From: Arthrobacter sp. C2
GTDB lineage: Bacteria; Actinomycetota; Actinomycetes; Actinomycetales; Micrococcaceae
DNA: 64,000 bases
Reading direction: 5' to 3'
Assembly: GCA_024207135.1 (NCBI GenBank)
Contig: CP042428.1
Span: 2,046,001-2,110,000, forward strand
Shown: positions 43,295 through 50,301 of the stretch, piece by piece
Numbering within the stretch: the first letter of the stretch is position 1
How the letters are laid out: each line of letters starts with the position of its first letter
The notes under the pieces: generated by a model
Seen by the model: the letters and a program-made list of their open reading frames with translations, nothing else
What the model was told of the DNA's origin: nothing
Databases searched by the model: none
Position numbers and translations under genes: made by a program

Positions 43295-43494
43295 GTGTTT
43301 TCTCCTGGTCGTGGGTCGCGGTCTTGCTACTTCTCACCCCACCCTATGGTTTGGCCCTCCGCCAGGGCTATAGCTCCCCCGGTGTGGCGCGGGTCGGGTG
43401 CCGGCGCACGCGCGGGCTGTGGCGTGGCGCACATTCGTGAATCACGCGTCAACATGGGAGCGCGGGAATCGGGCGGCGTGCTAGATTCTCGTGC

Positions 43495-44178
43495 ATGATC
43501 ACCTCCTCCGCGGTTCCCGACGCCGCACTGCGCCTGCTTGTCGAAAAGGGCTTCGATGCCACCAGCGTCGATGCGCTGGCCCAGGCCGCGGGCATCTCGC
43601 GCTCCACCTTCTTCCGGCGCTTCGGCTCCAAGGAAGAGATGGTCTTCGCCGACATGGAGACGATCATCCACCACCTCGAAACCGTGCTGGCCACCTCCTC
43701 GGCCGGGCCCGTGGCCTCGCTGGTGCACGCGGGGCTGACGGTCTTCGACCAGCACACCGCCCGGCCCGAGGCCGCGGGCCTGCGCCACCGCCTGCTGCTG
43801 GACGTGCCCTCGCTGCGCGACCGCGAGCTGGTCTCGATCCACCGCTACGAGCGGGTCTTCCGCAACCACCTGCGCGACCGCGGGCTGTACTCGCTGCCCA
43901 ACGGGCGGGCGATGTGCATCGCCTTTGCCTCCGGGGTCGTCTCGGTGCACAACGACCACCTGCGGCGCTGGCTGCGCCACCCGGAGGACACCCGCCGCCC
44001 GGAGCTGGAGCGCGAGCTGAACGCGCTGGGCGCGCTGTTCGCCCCGGTGCTCGAGCCGCAGGAATCGGCGCCGGCACCCGAGCCGACCACGGTGGTCATC
44101 ACCATCGCCGGCGGCACCCCGGACACCGAGACGGTGCTCTCCCAGGTCCGCGAGGCCCTGGACCGGCCCAGGGGCTGA
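43495..44178 (+). CDS. TetR family regulator
   Basis: This 227-residue protein has a standard TetR helix-turn-helix at about residues 25-48 (VDALAQAAGISRSTFFRRFGSKE, in two parts) and a helical C-terminal ligand domain. A TAGATT box (43482-43487) ends 7 bases before the ATG and there is no ribosome site, so it is likely leaderless. A GNAT gene follows 8 bases after and an acyl-CoA dehydrogenase gene further on. Control of the latter by an acyl-CoA ligand is possible but inferred. Confidence 0.87.
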   Translation: MITSSAVPDAALRLLVEKGFDATSVDALAQAAGISRSTFFRRFGSKEEMVFADMETIIHHLETVLATSSAGPVASLVHAGLTVFDQHTARPEAAGLRHRLLLDVPSLRDRELVSIHRYERVFRNHLRDRGLYSLPNGRAMCIAFASGVVSVHNDHLRRWLRHPEDTRRPELERELNALGALFAPVLEPQESAPAPEPTTVVITIAGGTPDTETVLSQVREALDRPRG

Positions 44179-44186
44179 GGACGGGC

Positions 44187-44783
44187 ATGGCTTCGGATTC
44201 CAGTCCGCCCCTGCATGGGGCCGCCGCTTGGCCGTTGGAAACTGCACGGCTCGCCTTGCGCCCGGCCACGGCTGCGGATGCGGGAGCGACCTGGTCATAC
44301 CGCAAGTTGCCGGAATCCTCTCGCTGGACCCATTCCGCTTGGACCGACGCCGACGAATACCGACGTGCCTTCGCCTGCCCGGATCACCTGGGCGAACGAT
44401 TGGTCCTGGAATCCGGCGGAACGCTCATCGGCGAGGTGGTGGTCCGGCTCCGCGACGCGTGGTCCCAGCGCGAGTCCGCGGCCCGGGCCGCAGACACCGA
44501 AGCCGAGCTTGGATGGTCGATCGATCCGGCCCATGCCGGCCGCGGGTACGCGACCGAGGCCGTTGAACGGGTGCTGGGCCTGTGTTTTGTCGAGCTGGGA
44601 CTGCACCGGGTCCACGCCCGCTGCCTTTCCGCCAACGAACCCTCGTGGCGGCTGATGGAACGGGTCGGGATGCGCCGCGAAACCCACCTCGCCGCAGGCT
44701 TCCTGCACCGCGACGGCACCTGGATGGACGGGTACGGATACGCCCTGCTCGCCGATGAATGGCATGCAACCCAGACCAAGTGA
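44187..44783 (+). CDS. GNAT family N-acetyltransferase
   Basis: This 198-residue protein has the RimJ/RimL-like GNAT layout: ETARLALRPATAADA at the start, then ELGWSIDPAHAGRGYATEAV carrying the acetyl-CoA pyrophosphate loop (GRGYA), and LGLHRVHARCLSANEPSWRLMERVGM near the end. It acetylates an amino group of a protein N-terminus, an antibiotic or a metabolite; which is unknown. The ATG at 44187 follows the TetR stop by 8 bases, so the two are cotranscribed. Confidence 0.88.
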   Translation: MASDSSPPLHGAAAWPLETARLALRPATAADAGATWSYRKLPESSRWTHSAWTDADEYRRAFACPDHLGERLVLESGGTLIGEVVVRLRDAWSQRESAARAADTEAELGWSIDPAHAGRGYATEAVERVLGLCFVELGLHRVHARCLSANEPSWRLMERVGMRRETHLAAGFLHRDGTWMDGYGYALLADEWHATQTK

Positions 44784-44794
44784 ACCTCAGTCTC

Positions 44795-44822
44795 TTGACG
44801 TGATACTCAGTTCCAGTATGCT
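44795..44822 (+). promoter_or_regulatory. Sigma70-type promoter of the acyl-CoA dehydrogenase gene
   Basis: TTGACG at 44795-44800 and TATGCT at 44817-44822 are separated by 16 bases, the best matched -35/-10 pair in the window. It starts 11 bases after the GNAT stop and serves the gene at 44870. Confidence 0.65.
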
Positions 44823-44869
44823 GGTGCCCTAGCGACATTTCCGCCGCCGACGAAAGGGCGCCACCTTCC

Positions 44870-46102
44870 ATGAGCATCGAAGCCAGCCTCAGCACCAATT
44901 TCCCCGCCGGGGTCGTTGAACCCGAGTACGAACTCTGGGGCGAGGTGGACGTCGATCCGGCAGGGCTCTTCGAGGACATCGACGCGGCGGACCGCGAATA
45001 CTGGGACCGCGCCCGGAAGTTCGGGCTCGACGAGGTGCGCCCGGTCATCGACGAATACTGGAACAACTCCGACTACCCGCTGGATTTGGCCACGCGCCTG
45101 GGCGAGCTGGACCTGCTGCGCGACGGGCTCACCCTCGAGGGCCACCCGGAAATGAGCGTGCTGGCCGCCGGGCTGGTGAACATGGAACTGTCCCGCGCCG
45201 ACGGATCGGTGGGCACCATCGCCGCCGTGCAGGCCGGGCTGGCGCTGCGCTCCATCGTCTACTGCGGCTCACCCGAACAGATCGCCCACTGGGCCCCGAA
45301 GCTCGCCACCGCTGAGGTGCTCGGCGCCTTCGCGCTGACCGAGCCCACCCACGGCTCGGACTCGGTGTCGCTGGAAACCCGCGCCACCAAGGTGGAGGGC
45401 GGCTACCGGATCAGCGGCGAGAAGAAGTGGATCGGCAACGGCTCCACCGGCGGGATCACCATCGTGTGGGCGCGCGACGAGGACGACAAGGTCCGCGGCT
45501 TCATCGTGCAGCAGGAGTGGGAGGGCTACACCGGCACCACCATCGAGGGCAAGCTGTCCTTGCGCGCCATCTGGCAGGCCCACATCCGCATGGAAAACGT
45601 CTTCGTCCCCGACTCGCACGTGCTGCCCGGGGCCAACAGCTTCAAGGACACCGCCAAGGTCCTCTTCGCCACCCGGCTGGGCGTCGCCTGGTCCGCGGTG
45701 GGACACGCGACCGCCTGCTACGAGACCGCGGTGCAGTACGCGGCCCAGCGCATCCAGTTCGGCCGCCCGCTGGCCGCCAGCCAGATCGTCCAGGAACGCC
45801 TGGCCCGGATGCACTCGGAGCTGGCCACCATGCAGCTGATGGTCATGCAGGCCACGAAGCGCGAGGAAGCCGGCACGCTGTCTCCGGTGCAGGCCTCGCT
45901 GGCCAAGTTCACCTGCACGCGCATCGCCCGGACCATCGCGTCCAACGCCCGCGACCTGCTTGGCGGCAACGGCATCCTGCTGAAGAACCGCGTGGCCCGG
46001 CACATCGCCGACATCGAGGCGATCCACACCTACGAGGGCACCGAAACGGTGCAAGCGCTGATCATCGGGCGCTCGATCACCGGGATCTCCGCCTTCGCCT
46101 AG
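44870..46102 (+). CDS. Acyl-CoA dehydrogenase (glutaryl-CoA dehydrogenase-like)
   Basis: This 410-residue flavoenzyme oxidises acyl-CoA thioesters with FAD. Motifs include AFALTEPTHGSDSVS, the substrate loop GEKKWIGNG, FGRPLAASQIVQERLARM, and the catalytic glutamate E389 in IHTYEGTETVQALIIGRSITG, in two parts, a C-terminus typical of glutaryl-CoA dehydrogenases. Substrate preference is inferred from that pattern. It has its own promoter and is not strictly tied to the TetR-GNAT pair. Glutaryl-CoA dehydrogenases belong to lysine and tryptophan breakdown. Confidence 0.88.
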   Translation: MSIEASLSTNFPAGVVEPEYELWGEVDVDPAGLFEDIDAADREYWDRARKFGLDEVRPVIDEYWNNSDYPLDLATRLGELDLLRDGLTLEGHPEMSVLAAGLVNMELSRADGSVGTIAAVQAGLALRSIVYCGSPEQIAHWAPKLATAEVLGAFALTEPTHGSDSVSLETRATKVEGGYRISGEKKWIGNGSTGGITIVWARDEDDKVRGFIVQQEWEGYTGTTIEGKLSLRAIWQAHIRMENVFVPDSHVLPGANSFKDTAKVLFATRLGVAWSAVGHATACYETAVQYAAQRIQFGRPLAASQIVQERLARMHSELATMQLMVMQATKREEAGTLSPVQASLAKFTCTRIARTIASNARDLLGGNGILLKNRVARHIADIEAIHTYEGTETVQALIIGRSITGISAFA

Positions 46103-46111
46103 GAACACGAC

Positions 46112-46146
46112 CGTGGCAAGGGCACCACTGCAGTGTCCTTGCCACG
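46112..46146 (+). terminator. Hairpin after the acyl-CoA dehydrogenase gene
   Basis: Outer arms 46112-46121 and 46137-46146 (CGTGGCAAGG) pair perfectly and enclose the inner palindrome CACTGCAGTG. It starts 10 bases after the stop; no T-run is seen. Confidence 0.65.
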
Positions 46147-46200
46147 GGCGCCGCCCGCCACGACCCGCTGACGTTGGACGATCTTTCGTATGATCGGTGG

Positions 46201-46782
46201 ATGAGCCTAACTCCCACGCTGCGGCCAGCCCGGTACGTGACCGAAATCCTGTCACCGGCGATCCTGGTGAGCGTCTTGCTGCTGCTGCAGCCGCTTCTCA
46301 CGCCCGGAACCACCTGGCCCCAGGCCCTGGTGGCCTTCTTCTTCGTGACGGGGCTGCCCTTCGGCGCGCTGCTGTGGATGAGGCACCGGGGCAAGGTCAC
46401 CGACCACCACGTCGGCGACCGCCGCCAGCGGGCACCGGTCATGATGATGGCCGGAACGTCCCTGGTGGTCGGCGCCGTCCTGCTCTTCGTGCTTGATGCC
46501 CCCGCGGGGCTTTTCAGCGCCGTGGGAACCATCTTCCTGGGTCTGCTGGTGTGCCTGCTGGCCAACCTTCTCTGGAAGCTTTCGGTCCACAGCGCGGTGG
46601 CGGCCTTTGTGGGCCTGGAACTCCTGGCGCCCTTGGGGCAGGTTGGCCCCGCGTTGGCGCTGGTCCTGGCGGCAACCGTGGGATGGTCGCGCATCGAGCT
46701 GAAGGACCACACCTCCACACAGGTCCTGGCCGGTCTGGTGGTCGGCTGCGCCGTGTATGCGGTGGGCCTGCTACTGCCCTGA
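46201..46782 (+). CDS. PAP2-like membrane protein with degenerate motifs
   Basis: This 193-residue protein has five to six membrane helices and resembles the type 2 phosphatidic acid phosphatase fold. Only fragments of the catalytic motifs remain: HSAVAAF in place of PSGH, and SRIELKDH in place of the SRxxxxxH motif; the K-x6-RP motif is not seen. It may be a non-catalytic or divergent member. TATGAT (46189-46194) ends 6 bases before the ATG, so it is leaderless. It converges on the dioxygenase gene with a 12-base overlap of the 3' ends. Confidence 0.75.
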   Translation: MSLTPTLRPARYVTEILSPAILVSVLLLLQPLLTPGTTWPQALVAFFFVTGLPFGALLWMRHRGKVTDHHVGDRRQRAPVMMMAGTSLVVGAVLLFVLDAPAGLFSAVGTIFLGLLVCLLANLLWKLSVHSAVAAFVGLELLAPLGQVGPALALVLAATVGWSRIELKDHTSTQVLAGLVVGCAVYAVGLLLP

Positions 46783-47784
46783 ACCCGGGGACCCGACCTG
46801 TTGGCTGCCGGAATCTCCTGGTGCACCGCTCGGAGGGGTTCCGCCGGGTCCGCCACTGGGTGGTGTTCCGCCCTGGCCGCCACCCGGGGCACCGCCACCT
46901 GCGGCGGGCGTGGTCCGGGTGTCCACCCCGACATCCAGCACCACCTTGTATCCGTTCGAGATATCCCCGGTGACGGTGGCGAGCTGGCTGGCACCCGAAT
47001 CGTCGCCGAACACGTTGTCGGTCGCCAGCGACAGCTGGGCCATGTTCTTGACCGAGGACTCGTACCCGGTGACCGCGTAGACCTTCGCGGAGACATCTTC
47101 GGGCAGCGCCACCTGGGAGGTGGCGATGGCGTTGGCCGTGTCGGTGATCGATGCCGCGTCGGGGTAGACCTCGAAGTGGATGTGCGGCCATCGGCCGGTG
47201 TAGCAGGCCGGGAAGATGCTGGTGAAGCGCACGGTGCCCTGTGCATCGGCGACCTGCACCCCGCGCAGGTAGTTCTCGTTCTCCACGGCGGCGGAGTACA
47301 TGGAGTAGTTGCCCTCGCGGTCGCAATGCCAGACGTAGACGGCGACCCCGGCGAAGGGCGCCGAGGCGTTGGCCAGGTCCTTGATGTTCAGCTCGAGGGT
47401 CATCGGGATGCCTGCGGCCGTGGTGCTCGATTCCCCGAAGCTGGAGCGGATGTCGGAGCGCACGATGCCGCTTTGCTCCAGCACGTCCGGGCCATTGGAC
47501 CCGTCACCAGGATAGGGGCCGGCGGTTTCATCGGGGGTCTCCCCGGCGGACGTACCGGACGATCCGATGGGTGCTTCCGCATCCGCGGTGGCGCTGCAGG
47601 CGGCCAGGCCCAGCGCCAGGGCCCCAACCCCGAAGGCCTTCAGCGCGCTGCGGCGCCCCAGCAGCGTCTGGACGTCGAAGCCGAGTCCCTGGTCCTCGAG
47701 GTCTTCCGCGGGTCGCGGCAGGGTCCTGCCCTTGTACGTGGGACGCCCGGAACTCGGTGTGCGGTTGCGGATCTTGTTCTCCAT
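46771..47784 (-). CDS. Exported intradiol ring-cleavage dioxygenase-like lipoprotein
   Basis: This 337-residue protein begins with a twin-arginine-like signal, GRRSALKAFG at 43-52, and a lipobox LAAC with C63, so it is a membrane-anchored exported protein. The catalytic domain has TAGPYPGDGS, the strand VYVWHCDREGNYSMYS with metal-ligand tyrosines, and the GRWPHIHFEVYP histidines H201 and H203, which are the non-haem iron site of intradiol dioxygenases. A Gly/Pro-rich tail of about 45 residues ends it. Secreted family members are of unclear substrate; aromatic diol cleavage outside the cell is possible. AAGGAGC precedes the ATG. Confidence 0.85.
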   Translation of the reverse strand: MENKIRNRTPSSGRPTYKGRTLPRPAEDLEDQGLGFDVQTLLGRRSALKAFGVGALALGLAACSATADAEAPIGSSGTSAGETPDETAGPYPGDGSNGPDVLEQSGIVRSDIRSSFGESSTTAAGIPMTLELNIKDLANASAPFAGVAVYVWHCDREGNYSMYSAAVENENYLRGVQVADAQGTVRFTSIFPACYTGRWPHIHFEVYPDAASITDTANAIATSQVALPEDVSAKVYAVTGYESSVKNMAQLSLATDNVFGDDSGASQLATVTGDISNGYKVVLDVGVDTRTTPAAGGGAPGGGQGGTPPSGGPGGTPPSGAPGDSGSQQVGSPGSGQ

Positions 47785-47991
47785 GGTCGGGTGCTCCTTG
47801 GGGCAGCTCGTGCGCCGCATGCCGGCGCGTGGTGGGTTGGTTTCCCACGCTAGGCCCGGCGGATTTGACCCCGCTGTGGCCCGGCCTAGGGCGGGCCATG
47901 GGGCCGGCGGATTCGACCTGCGGATAGTCCCGGGCGGGCCGAACTCGCAGGGCTTCGTTGAACCGGAAACCGACCCGGCCAGCTCCACAAT

Positions 47992-48846
47992 TTAGGTACC
48001 GGGGGCCAATCTCGCCCGGACATGGTTCTCCTGCTCGGCAGTGAGCACACCCCAGCGGTCCCCGGGATGCGGCAGCGGTCCATACCTGGTCCGGAGCACG
48101 TGGCGAACCGTCTTGGGGTCTTTCCCGAGCTCCCGGGCCAACTCGACCGGCGTAAAACCGGGACCCCGCGGCATCCGGGCTTGGGCTGCCACAGGTTCTT
48201 CCCCCGAACCGTCCCTGCCGGGAGTCGACGGCGTGGAGTTGCCGGGGACAAGGGCGCTGGCGGCGGCCTGCCGTGCCATGGCTTCACGGGCCAGCTTGAG
48301 GCGCTGAAGCGGCCGCGGGTTCATCTGGATATTGATGGGTGGCTTCCAGCATCGGATCACGGCGGATTCGATGTCACTCAGCGGTTGTGCAACACCTGTG
48401 GTTTTCTCCCAGGCCGCGAGGGTCAGGCGTTCGTGCATCCAGGCCGTGAGCCGGGCGTCCCCGGCTGCCGTCAGGGCATAGTGGGAATATTTTCCGGGTT
48501 TCCCTGGATTCCGTGGAGTCGCCTGCAGGTCCAGGGAATCGCTGAGCAGCGCGGCAAAAGACCTGCGCACGGTTGAGCTGCCGGTCCGGGCCTTGCCGGT
48601 TTTGTCGGCCGCAAAGTGGGTGGTGAGGTCCCTGCCCACGAGACTCGATTCGCTCTTGCCCACATAGAGCGCGTTTTCCGGCCGCGGCTCCAGGCCAAGA
48701 TCGTGCCAGGCGTCGGCGTCACCGTAGATGGCATACAGCCCTGGAACGGGTTGCAGGCGTTTCCTCGCTTGGTCGACGTTCCAGCGTGTAGACAGCAGCG
48801 CGTCGAACACGTCGGAAAGTTGCGGCGGGGGATCCATGGCTTCCAT
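47992..48846 (-). CDS. GIY-YIG nuclease family protein with a C-terminal HTH-like tail
   Basis: This 284-residue protein has a GIY-YIG-like segment: PGLYAIYGDADAW, then ENALYVGKSESSLVGRDLTTHF with the Y/G and the arginine, as in UvrC and small endonucleases. A middle helical region follows, and the C-terminus (GFTPVELARELGKDPKTVRHVL, in two parts, and RWGVLTAEQENHVRARL) looks like a DNA-binding helix-turn-helix. The ATG at 48846 is 7 bases after a TAGCGT box, which decides this start and suggests a leaderless message; the frame is open to 49005. Biological role unknown. Confidence 0.7.
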   Translation of the reverse strand: MEAMDPPPQLSDVFDALLSTRWNVDQARKRLQPVPGLYAIYGDADAWHDLGLEPRPENALYVGKSESSLVGRDLTTHFAADKTGKARTGSSTVRRSFAALLSDSLDLQATPRNPGKPGKYSHYALTAAGDARLTAWMHERLTLAAWEKTTGVAQPLSDIESAVIRCWKPPINIQMNPRPLQRLKLAREAMARQAAASALVPGNSTPSTPGRDGSGEEPVAAQARMPRGPGFTPVELARELGKDPKTVRHVLRTRYGPLPHPGDRWGVLTAEQENHVRARLAPGT

Positions 48847-49280
48847 CCGATCGACGCTAGCAGGTGCGACCGACAACTGGCCGCCAGTGGACACCGCTGA
48901 AACTGCAGGATCGAGCCGAACCGCTCTTCCTGGGAGATCCGTGATTCGTCCGCCGGATTCTCCACTAGCGCGCCCGGCACGAACCAGCCCGGTGTGTCTC
49001 GTCATTTGTTCCGTCTGTTCCGTCCTGGGGCAAATTCATGGCGCTGGACGCGGCAATCGTCGAGGTTCTCCTTGCCCTTCGCGAATTCCGGGGCGTTCTG
49101 GATCTGGCCCGGGTTCGTGCCCTGCTCGGTTCCGTTGCGGAATTGGGCTTCGATCCGGAAGGCGGCCCGGAACAGCCGCGGGGCGGACTTTTAGATGGCG
49201 AGCAGGTGCGGGACCGTCCCCGATGCGTCTGCCGCGTGCCGAGTCCGAGACCCGGGTGCCGAACCGCTGCACGGAAGCCG
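48847..49280. other. Gap with a possible decayed reading frame
   Basis: This 434-base stretch has no supported gene. A plus-strand frame from ATG 49038 looks coding for about 55 codons (VEVLLALREFRGVLDLARVR), but then its codon use collapses and it runs antisense through the EamA gene. It may be the stump of a lost gene or chance. Confidence 0.3.
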
Positions 49281-50264
49281 TCAGTCGGACCCCGGAACGC
49301 TGATTTCTTCCGGTCTCTCGCCTGTCACCGGTTGCTTGGGTCCCCGTCCGAGCGTCGCAATGGCGGCAATGATCATCAAGAACCCCGTGGTCGAGGCCAC
49401 CGTTGGTTCATCGCCCAGGAAGAGCACCGCGATCAGCACCGCAGTGGCAGGTTCGAGCAGCGTGGCCACCACGGCGTTGGCGCTCGAGGTGGTGCGCAAC
49501 CCGGCATAGAACAGGCCGTAGGCCAGCGCCATCGCCACCACACCCAGGTAGATAACCAGCCACCACGATCCGGCGTCGGTGGTGCCCAGCGGCTCGGCGT
49601 TCACCCAGGCCAGCATGAGGCCTGCGGGGACCAGGCAGGCGGCGGCCAGCACCATGGTGATGACGGTCAACGCGAAGGGGTCCAGCACCCGGGCCATCGG
49701 CACGGCCGCATCGGCAGCCAGCGCAAACCCCGTCCCCGAGACCAGCGCGGCCAGGATCCCCAGCACCGGGTGCGGAGCCGTGGAAACCTCGGCACCGGCC
49801 AGGCTCACCAGGCACAACCCCGCCAGCGCCACGGCCACCGTGGCCAGCGCCCCGGGCCGCGGCAAGGCCCTGGAGCGAATGGACTTGAGCACCAGCAACA
49901 ACACCGGTGCCAAGCCCAGGGCCACCACCGTGCCGACGCTGACCCCGGCCCACACCACGGCCAGGAAAAAGAAGAACTGGAAGACCGCCGTCAACGACCC
50001 CACGGCCACCGCGCGCCCGGGGCTCGCCCGGCCCAGCACCCAGCACTCGCGCAGCCGACCGGCAACCAAGGCCGCCACCAGCAAGGCGAGGGCTGCCGCG
50101 GCGGCCCGGTAGGAGCCGAGCAGCGAGGGTGAAAGCCCCGAGGCCCGGTGCGCGAGCTGGACGGCCGGGCCGATGGTCCCCCACGCGATTCCGGCCAGGC
50201 AGATCAGCAGCAGCCCGGACGGGCGGCGCCTGGTGGCGAGGGGAATGGGTCTGCGCGGGCTCAT
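49281..50264 (-). CDS. EamA (DMT) family transporter
   Basis: This 327-residue membrane protein has ten helices in two EamA repeats, each ending with the characteristic loss of a loop and a Pro-rich turn (IAWGTIGPAVQLAHRASG; AYGLFYAGLRTTSSANAV; LLEPATAVLIAVLFLGDEP). Such proteins export amino acids or metabolites. The start is placed at ATG 50264, which lies 7 bases after a CACACT box; ATG 50270 and a TTG at 50294 are alternatives. The helicase gene begins the next unit upstream with its stop at 50302. Confidence 0.88.
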   Translation of the reverse strand: MSPRRPIPLATRRRPSGLLLICLAGIAWGTIGPAVQLAHRASGLSPSLLGSYRAAAAALALLVAALVAGRLRECWVLGRASPGRAVAVGSLTAVFQFFFFLAVVWAGVSVGTVVALGLAPVLLLVLKSIRSRALPRPGALATVAVALAGLCLVSLAGAEVSTAPHPVLGILAALVSGTGFALAADAAVPMARVLDPFALTVITMVLAAACLVPAGLMLAWVNAEPLGTTDAGSWWLVIYLGVVAMALAYGLFYAGLRTTSSANAVVATLLEPATAVLIAVLFLGDEPTVASTTGFLMIIAAIATLGRGPKQPVTGERPEEISVPGSD

Positions 50265-50301
50265 GCCCATCAGTGTGCCATGGACCGCTGACAAGGAGGG
50301 A

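Noticed and set aside
49038-50132. Plus-strand frame opening with a coding-like segment
   Set aside because: Only the first 55 codons look coding; the rest is antisense to the EamA gene.
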